From NCBI GenBank assembly GCA_024138015.1, contig JAMXBB010000011.1:31326047-31390046 (forward strand): a DNA stretch of 64,000 bases, given 5' to 3'. Every line of letters starts with the position of its first letter. The first letter of the stretch is position 1. This stretch comes from Lumnitzera littorea. Its lineage: Eukaryota > Streptophyta > Magnoliopsida > Myrtales > Combretaceae. The notes under the pieces are model-generated. The model saw only the letters and a list, made by a program, of their open reading frames with translations. It was not told the DNA's origin and ran no database searches. Shown here piece by piece: positions 1 through 11,080 of this stretch. The position numbers and the translations under genes are program-made.

Positions 1-8
1 CAACTACG

Positions 9-523
9 CTTTTCTACATATAAAAGTGGTTGAGAAGCTTAAGTGTAGCCCTTATCACCAGGTAATCATAGAGTGTATGGAAAGCCTTTAACACCCTCCA
101 TCCATTGGGAGGAATCCGTGCTGAATTGCACTAATGAAAGTTGAAGAGTTCTTTCTTAAAGCTACTTAGAGGGAGGCATTGCATAAACTCCAAGCACTTC
201 TCAAACATCATGAAGTGCCTCCTTGATAATAGGGCCAACTGCTCGTCCCTACTCGATAATCGTATCTTTTCTACATATAAAAGTGGTTGAGAAGCTTAAG
301 CGTAGCCCTTATCACCAAGTATTCGCATAATGCTTGGAAAGCCTTTAACACCTTCTACTCATAAGAAGGAATTTGTGCCGAACTATACTAGTTGAAGTAG
401 AAGAGCTCTTTCTCGAAGCTACTTGGAGGGAGGCATTACCCAAACTTTAGGAACTTCTTAAATACTGCAAAGCACCTTCCTGATAGTAAGGCCAACCGCT
501 TGTCCTTACTCGGTAACCGTATC
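9..523. repeat. Tandem pair of a ~257-bp non-coding unit
   Basis: Two head-to-tail copies (about 9-265 and 266-523) both start with CTTTTCTACATATAAAAGTG and end near a CGTATC. They share GAAAGCCTTTAACACC and GGAGGGAGGCATT with scattered substitutions. The eight bases before the first copy look like the tail of a further copy outside the window. No open frame spans the unit. It is probably part of a retroelement LTR or untranslated region, but the family is not recognised. Confidence 0.75.
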
Positions 524-526
524 TAA

Positions 527-777
527 GTTATAGGCCAAGTGTTTGGGAAACCACATAAGCAGTTGTAGGGATTTACATAAGCACAAATCCCTTGAAATGC
601 TGTAAGGGAAGGGGGGAGATCATTCCTTATAGACTCAGAGTTAGAGATGGAACAAAGAGATTGTGGAAAAGTAATCTCTCATTATGATTGTGCTATTTAT
701 AAGCCAAGCATTTGGGAAACTGCATAGGCAGTTATAGGGATTTGCAAAAGCACAAATCCCTTGAAATGCAGCAAGGT
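527..777. repeat. Partial tandem duplication, period ~169 bp
   Basis: The segment at 528-610 (TTTGGGAAACCACATAAGCAG ... CACAAATCCCTTGAAATGC) recurs at 696-777 with a few substitutions. The two are separated by a unique purine-rich stretch. It directly follows the 257-bp pair and probably belongs to the same non-coding repeat. No coding potential is seen. Confidence 0.65.
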
Positions 778-1370
778 AGATACATAGAGTTAATTTAATT
801 TGATGGTCACCTTTAAAAGGTAAAATGCATATAGCTTCACACTAGCTTACTAGGATAAGATACCTATTACATCACAATAAATGTATTGAAAACAAGCATG
901 GTAAGGTTAAAATTTGAAAAGTTTCTTCCATGAGAAGTTTCCTTAGGGTCCCTCCAGCTTCCACTTGGTTAACATCCTAAAGGCATGATATCTCGGATCA
1001 AGTAATCACACCTGCTTGGTCCATGACAAATGCAGTTTGGCTAAGCATGCTTGGCACCTTGGATCGCCTATTTAATGTTTCAATTTGCTCACCTTAAGAT
1101 CAACCACCTAGCCGAATGTAAAGGTATCTTACTCTAATACTCCAACCAAGGCTCCATCCTACTAAGGTCATTAGCGCTTCGCTTCGGGACAGTTGTTGAC
1201 AGCTCAACTATTTACCACTACGACACCTACAGCCTGATTGTTTACTGCCTCAAACATCATCACCTCAACCTTCCACTTGCCTAGACCTACACCTTTGCCA
1301 CATCAGTATAGTAGCAGCAGCTCGAGCTTAGCCGAGTCAGATCGACCATACGCTTGAGCAACCTATATAT
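778..1370. other. Non-coding repeat-like DNA, no gene seen
   Basis: There is no open frame or recognisable motif. The composition, with phrases such as GCCGAGTCAG and CTCGAGC, resembles the LTR and internal non-coding sequence found elsewhere in the window. It ends where the 3' LTR of element E1 begins, so it is the left flank of that insertion. Confidence 0.4.
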
Positions 1371-2203
1371 TGTAATACGTCTCTAGGGTCAAACATATGG
1401 AAAAACACCACAACAAAGCAAACTGAAAAGAAAAAAATAAAAGCTAGTAAAGTTCGAGCAGTTACTAACTAAATAAGACACACCAATTAATCCTACTTAG
1501 CCTACAATTCGCCCAATATGACTCATTAGTCTAAACTAAAGGGTCACTCGCCACTACTCTTTGCTAAAGGGAATAAATAAGAATTAAAGGGTAATGAGAA
1601 CACTAAAGTTGCTTAGAGAAAACTTGAATAATATTCTGATATTGATAATTGATTGTCTACATACAATTAAGTGGGGGTTTATATACCCATCCACTAGGGT
1701 TACTTTATATGTATGAAAGAATAAAAAGGTATTCTTACAATTAGGTTACATAATATAAACTAAAAAGGGTAAAAGAGACAAAGAATGTTCAGTATGGAAA
1801 AAGTAAGAATCCTTTTGGAATATCATGTGAGAAGACATGTATCGATTGGTAGTTAAACATCAGAAATATGGTATAAGTAAATGAGAGAGAATCTGCAGTC
1901 AGGGGTTGACTTGATTTAGACCAGGTTAAAGCTCAGTCAGCCATTTGCTAAAAGGTAATTAACTTGAGTTAGGGTTAGACATTTGTGGTCTGCTTAGAGC
2001 TCAGCTTAGATAGTCATGGGCTGTGGCCGATAGGTTCAATATAGGTGATGGCTTGGTAGTTTGGTTGGCAGAGAAAGGAAACATAAAGGTCGAGATAGGA
2101 ATTCTCATCTTAGAGAGGACTTTGAGCTAGTATTCTCTGAATGAGTCCTTAGAGTCCTTTAGCTTAGCTACGTGTGATCGTTCCATGAGGCTTATTCCTA
2201 TTA
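1371..2203 (-). repeat. E1 3' LTR
   Basis: This 833-bp sequence is collinear with 6677-7594, sharing for example CAATTAAGTGGGGGTTTATA and GAGTTAGGGTTAGACATTTG. On the plus strand it starts TG near 1371 and ends at ATTCCTATTA. In element orientation the terminus reads TAATAGGAAT, against TGATAGGAAT in the other copy. A minus-strand TATA box is visible at 1678-1685. It carries one copy of the 99-bp core-promoter segment that is doubled in the other LTR. Confidence 0.9.
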
Positions 2204-3323
2204 TCTACTTGGGGGTAAAAAAGATTTGCTCTTAAATCTGAAATTGTCTCTAGCTCTTCTTCTGGGACATTCGTAGGGCCCTCTATTAGATGGTGAGGAA
2301 TCAGGTCAGATACATTGAAAGTGGGGGAGACACTAAAGTCTTTAGGTAACTTAATCTGGTAGGCATTATGGTTAACCTTCTTTAGGACCTTGAACAGCCC
2401 ATCAGCTTAAGAAGATAGCTTGCTTTATCTCAAGTGCAAGAAGCATTCTCAATTGAGATAAATCCATACTAAGTCTCTTAGCTAGAGAGAAATAACTCGA
2501 CGGCCTTAGCTACTAATCTCTTGTTGTCTCTAATTGAACTTGGTGATCTTCCTAGTTACAGATTGGTGTAGTTCTTACAATGCTTGAGCTCGATCAACTC
2601 TAGATTGACTCTCTTTAACTGTAACAGGGTACCAATCATATCTAAGGGGATAGTAAGATTAAGACCATAGATGACCCCAAATGGGGTCTTCCCAGTGGTG
2701 CTATAGATAGTTTAATAATATGCGATTTTCACAACTAGTAGATATAGATCTTAGTCCCTCAAGTTCTTTCCCATGATAGCTCTGAGTAAGTTTCCTAATG
2801 TCCTATTCACTACTTTAGTGTAGCCATTAGTTTGAAGGTAGCTACTAAAATTAGAAATAAGTTTAGTTTCAAGTCTACACTAAAGATTCTTTCAAAAATA
2901 GGTCAACAATTTTATGTCTCCATCTGAAACGATAGTCTTCGACACTTCATGTAGTTGGACACTTCCTACAAAAACAAATCATCAATATATAAAGCATCAT
3001 TAATGTGATGGTACGAAATAAAGTGTATCATTTTGTCGAAGCAATCCTCTACAACAAATATAGAATCTTTCCCTTTGTATGTCCGAGGCAACCCTAGGAT
3101 AAAGTGGCGTTGGCAAGGGCATGTAATCTCTATGGGGCTCCCTTTTCCCCTTAGCTTTGTTGAACACTTTACAACTACCAATTACCTTATGGACATCCTT
3201 AGCTAAACTAAGCCAGTAAAAGTTTTTCTTCAACAGATTGGCTGTATTAGTCTCTCCAAAGTGACCTGATAATCCTCTACTGTGAGCTTTCCTAACCAAT
3301 AGCTTACGCGTGAAACAACTCAA
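2164..3323 (-). pseudogene. E1 integrase remnant
   Basis: The minus strand encodes the zinc-binding start of a gypsy integrase (HSRGLSGHFG, then CKVFNKAKGKREPH, 3100-3323). Next comes the catalytic-core start (FILGLPRTYKGKDSIFVV, about 3060-3110) and, after a degraded stretch, the C-terminal domain at 2257-2405 (FKVLKKVNHNAYQIKLP, then VSPTFNVSDL). The last domain is still open and ends at a TAA at 2164-2166, 40 bases inside the 3' LTR. Integrase joins the element cDNA to host DNA. Frameshifts and stops separate the pieces, so this is a pseudogene. The pol-into-LTR overlap is a known trait of CRM elements. Confidence 0.85.
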
Positions 3324-3639
3324 AATGCATAACCTTCTTTCCTTAAAGAGATAGCTATCCTTTACATAATATCCCTTAATAGCAACACCATCTCTACACT
3401 GCTCTATAATAGGATCGAAATGACGTTCATGAGTGTACTACTTAGTAATGATTGGGAATCCTAATAATTTTGTCTGCAAAGTAGCCAACATGGTTTACCA
3501 TCATGATAAAGCATTGGTAACTACATTTGTGCTTCCCTTCTTGTATCGAATTATGTATGAAAACCCTTCCATAAACTGTAACCACTTGGCCTGTGTCATA
3601 GAGAGTTTGTTTTGATTCCCAAGATGCTTCAAAGACTCA

Positions 3640-4860
3640 TGCTTTGTATAAATAACAAACTTTCATAGCAACAAATAGTGTTACTAAATAGTGAGGGCTC
3701 GAAAAAGAAAGTAGAACTCTTTCTTATACACAAAATAGTTCAGGGCAGCACTACTAAGCTTCTCATTGTGTTAGGCAATAGGTCATTATTCCTGCATTAG
3801 GACGAAAGCAATTCCAACTACTAATGCATCACATTCCAATTTAAGGGCTTGTTAAAGTTTAGTAGTGATAGGATAGGGATAGAGGTAACCTTCTCCTTAA
3901 TCTCCTTGAAGCTTTATTTAACCCAATCATTCCATTTGAACCCTTACTCTTCTTTGTCAACTTGATCAAAAGGGCAGTTATGGTATTGAAATTTTTAATG
4001 AATTGCCTATAAAAAGAAGCTAAGCCATGAAAACTTCAAAGATTAGTGACATTTTTCAACATCAGCCATTCTAAGATAGCTCAGATCTTCTCCTCATCTA
4101 CTCAAATTCTTTTCCTTGACACTACAAACCTAAGAAAAATCACTTTATGCTAGTAGAACGTACACTTCTTCAAATTCCCATATAACTTCTTGGTTCACAA
4201 AATGTCAAATACTGCTTAGAGATGTTAAACATGGTGACTTGGGTTGGTACTATATACCAATATGTCATTAAAGAACATGACTACACATCTTCCAATTAAA
4301 GGGTGCATCATATGGTTTATTAACCCCAAGAATATGCTCAATACATTAATAAGTTCGAACGGCATAACCAACCATTCGTAGAGACCATACCTAGTCTTGA
4401 AGGCAGTTTTCCACTCATCATCCAGTGTCATACAAATTTGGTAGTAGCCACTTCGCTGATCAATCTTTGAAAATATTTTGGTACCATGGAGCTCATCTAA
4501 CATGTCATCAATCCTCAATATTGGTTACCTATATTTGACAATAATTCGATTAATTGCTCGAATATCGATGTACGTATGCTATGAACTATCCTTCTTAGGG
4601 ATGAGTAGAGTTAGTACAACTTTAGGGCTTATGCTCTTCCTTACATATCTTCACTTTATGAGCTCATCTACTTATCTTTTCAGCTCGGCAGCCTGCTCAA
4701 GATTCATTTTGTATGTAGGTTGGTTCGGTAGGGCGACACTTGGCTGTAGATTAATATAGTGCTTTATGCCTTGTACTAAACGCAATTTTCTTGGCAATTC
4801 CTGAGGGAACAGGTTAGAAAACTCATCAATAAGCCTTCAGATTTCATTTGGAACATCTTT
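3640..4860 (-). pseudogene. E1 reverse transcriptase / RNase H remnant
   Basis: A 97-residue open stretch at 4225-4518 on the minus strand matches the RT palm. It shows KIFSKIDQRSGYYQI, WKTAFKTRYGLYEWLVMPF and the catalytic box as FFNDILVYS (4264-4275). The family norm is Y/F-x-DD, so one catalytic Asp is replaced by Asn, a single G-to-A change that should abolish activity. Sequence to the left (about 3640-4200) follows the connection and RNase H region but is heavily broken. RT copies element RNA into cDNA in the cytoplasmic particle. This copy is dead. Confidence 0.88.
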
Positions 4861-5069
4861 CAAGTCTCTCATCCTCAGTAATCTTCTAATCAACAGTAAC
4901 ATAGGCTCCTTAGTCTTCTCAGCAACTCGGAGCTCTCTTCAACTCATTACTAAGGCCTTCTTTTTACTAGTTAGGGTGAGTTGATTATAGGTCTCATTTA
5001 CTTGGGATGGGGTCATAAGTTGCAACACAATCTTCTTTTTGTCCTTAACAAAGGCATAGGTGTTCTTAT

Positions 5070-5370
5070 ACCTATTTTGAGTAATATGTTGGTCAAATAG
5101 CCAAGGTCATCCAAGTAATAGATATGAAACTCCCATGAAGACGACATCATAAACTAATTTGTCCCTATATATTTTTCCAACACTGAGTGGTACAGTTACT
5201 TGTTCAGTCATGTACAAAGCATCCTTATCATGAAGCTAATGTAGCTTATAAGGTTAGGGATGCTTTGGTGTCAATAGACCTAGCCTTTGCATTAAGGACT
5301 ATGCAACCATGTTAGTATAGCTTCCTCCATCTACTATAATGGTGCACAATTGTCCTTAGATGGTACACTT
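5070..5370 (-). pseudogene. E1 aspartic protease remnant
   Basis: Minus-strand reading shows a retropepsin active-site motif IIVDGGSYTN (near 5310-5340). Downstream comes YDVVFMGVSYLLLG followed by PWLFDQ (near 5090-5160), the usual flap and C-terminal motifs of plant gypsy proteases. The enzyme matures the Gag-Pol polyprotein. A stop replaces the Arg expected after LLLG. It lies between the gag knuckle and RT in normal order. Confidence 0.75.
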
Positions 5371-5559
5371 GGTATGGAATAAATTTTCCCTCTAATCTTC
5401 CTTAGAGTTTAGTAGGGAATTTAGCAATCATCTTAGTACTAGGGTTATTATTTCTCCCTAGTCAGCATAGACACAGGTCTCTTCTTCCTCCTTGGCTTTA
5501 GCTTTTCCAACATCCTTTTCCTCCTTAGACTCAGTCTCATCAGTAGTATCCATTACATC

Positions 5560-6500
5560 TCCTCAGACCAACATGACACATCGATTCGAACACTCAACAA
5601 CCATGTGTCTAAAGCCTAAGCATTTAAAGGACTTCATCTCACTAGTCTTCTATCTTGAGGTTTGTCCTCTTTCATATGTTCTTGGGGTTAGCCTAGCTTC
5701 GATTTAGCTTAGCTATCTTACTCGACCCTATTAACTTGCTCGGCTTTACTAACTTGCTTGGCTATTGTCAAGTCGATCATTCCTTTCCTTAACTTAGCAT
5801 GGCCTATTTGGCTCAAATTGAATAGGTTGGCAAGGAATAAGGGTTCGGGAGAATATTGGCCTAAGTCAACTTGTAGCACTTCTCCTTTGCTTTTCAACCT
5901 TCTACGCTATCTTAATTGTATCTTCTAAGATATAAACCTCTACACTTCCAAAATGTTGCAAATCTTATACTTAAGCTTAGAAATAAACCTTGATACTATT
6001 TGGGCTTTTGGTTCTTCCACATTGGCTTAGATCATAAGCATCCGAAACTCTCTCACATAGTCATCAATAAATCAGCCGCCTTAGCGAAGTTCCTACAACT
6101 TTACAAATGTATCTTGTAAGTAGATCTTAAGCACAAATCTGCCCCTTAACAACCTTTTCATCTCATATTAGGTCCTTACTCTTCATCTTCCATCACTTAC
6201 TCTAGCTGCATCCAAATTTTTCGACCACATTGTGGTTACCCAAAGAACTCAAGTACAACAAGTTAGACCATAACAATGTCTATATAGCCATAACAGTTAA
6301 GCACCTTTTTGACCTTCTCTTCCTACTCTAAGTATTCATCTGCATCTCACTTTCGTTGAAAGGTGGGATTTGGACCTCTATATTATTTAGTCCTCGAAGG
6401 GCTTAGCATCCTTATTCCTATGTTCGATAATAATTAGCCTCTTCTTCTTCCTCTCCATACTCATTGGCATCAATCTCCTCATCATCTTCCTCAATTTCCT
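5560..6500 (-). pseudogene. E1 gag remnant with degraded zinc knuckle
   Basis: The capsid-like part reads, on the minus strand, DDYVREFRMLMI followed by ANVEEPKAQIVSRFIS near 5980-6090, matching the retrotransposon gag domain of plant gypsy elements. The nucleic-acid-binding knuckle at about 5575-5640 reads KSFKCLGFRHMVVECSN, a CCHC box whose first Cys has become Ser. Gag forms the cytoplasmic particle and packages the RNA. Several stops are present. A minus-strand ATG near the primer site is not convincingly in frame, so the start is unresolved. Confidence 0.75.
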
Positions 6501-6657
6501 ATTCTTACCTTGTTCGGTCAACACGCAAATCTTGACTACATAGTTCACAATACCAAACTTACTCCATACGAACACACCGAAGTAGCTACAAAAGAAACAT
6601 AGTAGCCACAAATAGCAAACATGAACCAAAACTTCACATACTCTCTCTTAGAACTAT

Positions 6658-6669
6658 GCTCTGATACCA
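6658..6669 (-). other. E1 primer-binding site (tRNA-iMet)
   Basis: The minus strand reads TGGTATCAGAGC, a perfect 12-base match to the complement of the initiator tRNA-Met 3' end used by many plant gypsy elements. It lies seven bases inside the 5' LTR edge, which fixes orientation and the LTR boundary. Confidence 0.92.
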
Positions 6670-6676
6670 ATGAAGT

Positions 6677-7594
6677 TGATGCATCTTTAAGGTTAGACAT
6701 ATAAAGAAACACCACAATGAAGCGAACCAAAAATAAACAAAAGAAAAGCTAGTAAAGTCTAAGTAGCTACCGACTAGATATGACACACCAATCTATCCTA
6801 CTCGACCTATAATTTGTTGGATACGACTCATCAATCCAAATTGAAGAGTCACTCACCACTACTCCTTACTAAAAGGAATAAATAAGAGTTGAAGGATAAT
6901 GAGAATATTAAGGTTACTTAACGGAAACTTAAATAATATTCTAATATTGATGATTAATTGTCTTTGTACAATTAAGTGGGGGTTTATATATCTATCCATT
7001 AGAATATTAAGGTTACTTAACGGAAACTTAAATAATATTCTAATATTGATGATTAATTGTCTGTGTACAATTAAGTGGGGGTTTATATATCTATCCATTA
7101 GGATTACTTTACATGTATGAAAAGACAAAAAGGTATTTTTATGATTAGGTTACATAATATATACTAAAAAGGATAAAAGAGACAAAGAATATTTAGTACA
7201 AAAAAAGTAAGAATCCTTCTAGAATATCATGCTAGAAGACACGTATTGATGAGTGCCTGATGTTAGAAATATTGTACAAGTGGAAGAACGAGAATTTACA
7301 ATCAAGGGTCAACTTGATTTAGATCAAGTTGGAGCTCAGTCAACCATTTTCTGAAAGGTAATTAACTTGAGTTAGGGTTAGACATTTGTAGTCAACTCAA
7401 ATAGTCTTGGGTTATGTTTGGTAGGCCCGACGTAGGTGATGGTTCGGTAGTCAAGTTGGTAGAGAAAGAAAACACAAAGGTTAGGATAAGAATTTCCATC
7501 TTGAAGAGGACTTTGAGCTAGTATTCTTTGAGTGAGTCCTTAGAGTCCTCTAGCTCGATTACGTGTGATCGGTTCATAAGGCTGATTCCTATCA
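6677..7594 (-). repeat. E1 5' LTR
   Basis: This 918-bp LTR runs TG (6677) to CA (7594) on the plus strand. It is the counterpart of 1371-2203. It is longer mainly because of an internal 99-bp duplication (6902-7099). In element sense it begins TGATAGGAATCAG, the same terminus seen in elements A, B and G. Confidence 0.92.
6902..7099 (-). promoter_or_regulatory. Duplicated 99-bp core promoter segment with two TATA boxes
   Basis: Units 6902-7000 and 7001-7099 are identical except at one base (TCTTTG versus TCTGTG). Each carries a minus-strand TATA box (plus-strand TTTATATA at 6983-6990 and 7082-7089) next to a GTGGGGG stretch. The 3' LTR has only one copy. The near-identity shows the duplication is much younger than the divergence between the two LTRs. 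Confidence 0.85.
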
Positions 7595-7650
7595 TATCCT
7601 TTCTCCTTACCTTTGTCTCAAAAACGAGACTTCGAAGGGGGAGGTGCAAG

Positions 7651-8099
7651 TGTTGGCAAGGCTCTTTAGACATAGGCCACTCAAGCCCATCCAAATCTAA
7701 CGTACCTCACCACTTTGGGCCTGTCACCCTAGGCTTAACTTGACCGAGCCCAAGAGGCTCTTTAATGGCTAGAAGACATTAGATAAAGATAAATGACCAA
7801 CTTAAGAACCACTTCTAGCAAATGTAAGGCACGTTAGACACTACGAGCTTACTCTCTCATACTTGTAGGAGAAGACTTTGCCTACTAACTGCCCTCTAAT
7901 TACCAGCGCCATTTCATTATAAATACTAAGTTACCACTTAACAGTAAAGATTACTTCACACTTTGTGCACTAAAGCTTGTCTATTACTCTCAAGTATCTC
8001 CTATTCTCCAGAATACTATACTAACTTAAGCATTATAGTGGCTACGTTGGACAACACCCTAGTGTCCTCTCATGGTGTTCTATTTTGTAGGATTACCCA
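7651..8099 (+). repeat. LTR-like fragment of an unidentified family
   Basis: It begins TGTTGGCAAGG and is preceded by a polypurine run GAAGGGGGAGG at 7634-7644, as expected at a 3' LTR. It has a TATA box (CATTATAAATA, 7915-7925). It ends with a segment of the form CTTAAGCATTATAGTGG ... TATTTTGTAGG, a style common at plant LTR 3' ends. There is no partner LTR in the window, so the boundaries are approximate. Confidence 0.5.
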
Positions 8100-8409
8100 A
8101 CTCACGAAGACCAATTTCTACTGACTAATTCTCTAAGATGACACACATGAACTAATTTGAAATTGTTAATCCCCTTCCATATGTTTTGTAACTTATATTC
8201 CATAACTTAGAAACCTAAATTTGCACTAAGGTTTTTTAACATTTGTGTAAATCTCTAAGGTGCTCTTTTTTATAGGCATTTTTTTATAGCTATTATGTGG
8301 TCTTATATTAGACAACTCAATACTTAAGCCTAGTTTAATAATCCAGTCTAAGTATTACTTTTATGACTTGCTATAAATACTAAATAACCCCCCAAGTAAG
8401 GAGACCCCA
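8100..8409 (+). repeat. Family C LTR fragment, left half (split by element A)
   Basis: From about 8272 this matches 29115-29250, sharing ATACTTAAGCCTAGTTTAATAAT-like text, GACTTGCTATAAATA and AAGTAAGGAGA. It ends in CCCCA at 8405-8409, directly before element A. The continuation of the same repeat resumes at 23309. The TATA-like CTATAAATA suggests an LTR. The part at 8100-8271 has no recognised match. Confidence 0.65.
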
Positions 8410-9333
8410 TGATAAGGATCAAGGACCGATCACTCGCTCCTAAGCCTGAGGGCTTTCTCAAATGATTTATCGAGTAGTTCGAGGTGAGTTAAACACTAAG
8501 GAGTAGTGTTTATCCTTATCTAAATTGTGGAGCTACTTTGCTCTCCATACCCTCTGAGAAGCTACCAAGGTGATTAGTTGATACGTAGAGCTAACCCCTC
8601 TACAACACCCTAGTCCAAGCACCAAATTAGGAAAATAGCCATCTCTATAATATCGAAGTTGAGCTAACAATTATGAAGAGTTGACCATCCAAAGGCAACC
8701 CGAATGTGAGTCATCCATGAGCAAACCCCTGTCTAGCCCCAACTGTCGGGGTACCAAATTGCCGATGCCAAATAAAACCTGATCAAAAGCCTACCCTTGC
8801 TCAGCCTATAGTGTTGTTAAGATCGTAAACTGAGGAAAATTCATGCGTTATCCTTTCTGATAGAAGACATTCTTTGTGCATGACTTCATGCTTTCCTTAT
8901 AAATTATTCTCCTTTCTATTTAGCAAGTAATGATCCATTTTTTTTTTTGTGATTTTTTGTAACTTAGGAGTTACCCTAGTAAGGTACTATAAATACTTAC
9001 ATAATATAATAGCCATAATATATACAGAAGAATATATTGAACTTTTTACTCTCTCTCAAGCTAAGTGTCTTTTTGCTTAATCTTGAGTTACTCTTATCTA
9101 GCCCATTCAAGCATAAACTAGTGGTGAGTGACCTCCGGCCATATTTATGCATCATATCAAGTGTGACTTGAGCTCGTATGAGGCTTTAGTGTGTCATATC
9201 CATCGTCGATGCGTAGAAACCTCTACTCATCCCTCGACTATCATTTACTCTTCGAGCCATCTTACAACTTAGACCTACTCCCTTTGGTTACGCAAGATAT
9301 TGGGTCCATATGTTTGTCTTCGAATCCATATCA
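8410..9333 (+). repeat. Element A 5' LTR
   Basis: This 924-bp LTR starts TGATAAGGATCAAGG and ends ATATCA. Its first part matches 15471-15839 and its second part matches 22737-23308, which proves that the 3' LTR was split. A TATA box CTATAAATA is at 8987-8995; the matching box in the 3' copy is at 22963-22971. Confidence 0.9.
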
Positions 9334-9336
9334 TCT

Positions 9337-9348
9337 TAGTATCAAAGC
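9337..9348 (+). other. Element A primer-binding site
   Basis: TAGTATCAAAGC matches the initiator tRNA-Met primer complement TGGTATCAGAGC at 10 of 12 bases. It lies three bases after the 5' LTR. Both mismatches are G-to-A transitions. Confidence 0.8.
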
Positions 9349-9648
9349 CTAGCTACATTCAAAGCTGGATTCTACTATTGTGTTCTTTGAGTATTTTGTT
9401 ACTACTCTCGTGAGATAATAGTTCTATTGTTAACTCTGAAGTTTATTAGTTAAGAAGTGTTCTATACTCTGTTTTCCTTTGTTTTTGATATGCAAAACAG
9501 AGTATGGTTGACTATTCGTTTGTTATGTAATTGTCATTGTAAAGTAACTATCAATTTCAAATTCAAGTGTTCAAGAAACTAAGAAAGTGGTACTTGACAT
9601 AGCTAAGGATAGGAAGGAAGCCTCATACCTCAGTCAGTAGGTGACTGC

Positions 9649-11075
9649 TAATAAAGGCATATTTTTCATGTTTTAAAGTACAAATTAAGATATAATTATT
9701 ATTGATTTTATAGAAATTATTAAGAAGTGATACTTAATTATTTTCATTTGGACATTTCTGGAATTAAAGGATTCAAGAGTGGAATTATGGATGATTTAGA
9801 GGAGTTTTATGTAAAGGAACGAAGTCTGAATCAATACGCGTAAGTTAGAATTGAAGGTAGCCAGCTTATAATGTACATCGCCAGCCTTGATGTTTACGCC
9901 ACCAGCATTCATGAAAATGAAGTTTCACATGAGCCAACCTTAATTTTTCTTATGAATAGCTTATGTTTCATCATTTGAGAGACTTTTAAACACACTTTCC
10001 TTAGACTTGGAGAGTCGTAGAATAGTCTTTAGACAGTTCTTGAAGAATTCTTTAGGAGAATCGCTTGGATCATTGAGAAGAATTTGCTTTTGCTATGGAG
10101 ACCAAGTTGAAGTTGCAATTAAAGATTATCTTTTCCAATACAGAATTGGTGACATCTATTTCAATTATTCTTATGCAATTCTATGAATTACTTATGATTT
10201 TAATTTTGAATTTCCTTGCAACTTCAATTATGAATTTCCTTGCAATGTCAATTAGTGTTTATGTTTTTGTTTCCGAATCCATGGCTGGCTAAATTTATTT
10301 GCAGGAATTGATGAAATCATAAATAGCTAAGATGATAATTGTATTCATGTTATAGGATTAAGAGATATAGGGATGATTCATGATTGTAATTTCTATGATT
10401 TCGATTATAATTGTTCAATTGATTGTAATTGTTAGAAACCCTGATGATATGGGAGTTGATATAGGGTTTGTTAGAAATTCTTAGTTGATTTGATTAATTA
10501 ATATGGAAGTAGAGTTAATTGAATTAATTAGAAATTATCTAAAAATTAATGCGATGTTCGGCAATTAATTATTTACTAAGACATTAAGGATAATTGATTT
10601 AAGACATTAGATAACCATAGTATCAATCATAGTATTAGGAGATATATGATTATAATTTAGAGTTGATTGTTAATTGGAAGATGCAGAAGCTACCTAATTA
10701 ATTAGAAGTTTAAATCCATAAGTTTTAAGGTATAATAATTTCACTTGAATGACTATATAGCTATTAATTTATATAACATGATAATAATTTGATTGGTATA
10801 ATCTAAGGTGGATTCTATTTTCCCACAATTCTCAATTGATTGGTTAATTTTAGATTTTTCATAATTGTTTTCTTTTCAATAGTTTTAAAGTAATTATTAG
10901 ATTAATTAATTTAATTTTGATTGCTTGAATATTGATAAGAATTAGCATAGGATTAATAATTTCTTAATCCTCGAGGGATTGACAACCTTACTTTCTTTAT
11001 ATTACTTAATTCTGACCTAGTATACTTGCTAAAGTATTCAAGATTTATTTATATATATATATTTTAAGCGAATCA
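9649..11075 (+). mobile_element. Probable solo LTR (1,427 bp) inside element A gag
   Basis: A very AT-rich insert is bounded by a perfect 5-bp duplication ACTGC (9644-9648 and 11076-11080). It ends in CA and starts TA, probably a TG terminus with a G-to-A change. Gag-coding text of element A stops on the left (ASYLSQ, stop, VTA) and resumes on the right (VASLVTVIQEDRQQ). The end contains CTCGAGGGATTGACAACCTT and GTATACTTGCTAAAG, a style common at the LTR 3' ends of Athila-like and other large plant elements. No coding domain is inside. A small open frame at 10095-10292 has no recognisable feature. Confidence 0.78.
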
Positions 11076-11080
11076 ACTGC

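Larger units (their letters stand above)
1371..7594 (-). mobile_element. E1: full-length decayed Ty3/gypsy element (CRM-like), minus strand
   Basis: Two related LTRs (1371-2203 and 6677-7594) enclose, in minus-strand order, a tRNA-iMet primer site, gag, aspartic protease, reverse transcriptase/RNase H and integrase remnants. The total is about 6.2 kb, normal for the superfamily. The RT phrase YEWLVMPF and the integrase C-terminus running into the 3' LTR resemble CRM chromoviruses. Every coding domain is interrupted by stops or shifts, so it cannot encode a working polyprotein. The flanks (TATAT at 1366-1370, TATCC at 7595-7599) are only a weak target-site duplication. Element identity is firm; clade assignment is inference. 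Confidence 0.9.

Noticed and set aside
6859..7128. Protein with an internal 33-residue repeat on either strand
   Set aside because: The repeat is simply the 99-bp LTR promoter duplication (33 codons) read through; no coding role.
1366..7599. Target-site duplication for E1
   Set aside because: TATAT versus TATCC shares only three bases, which is not convincing.
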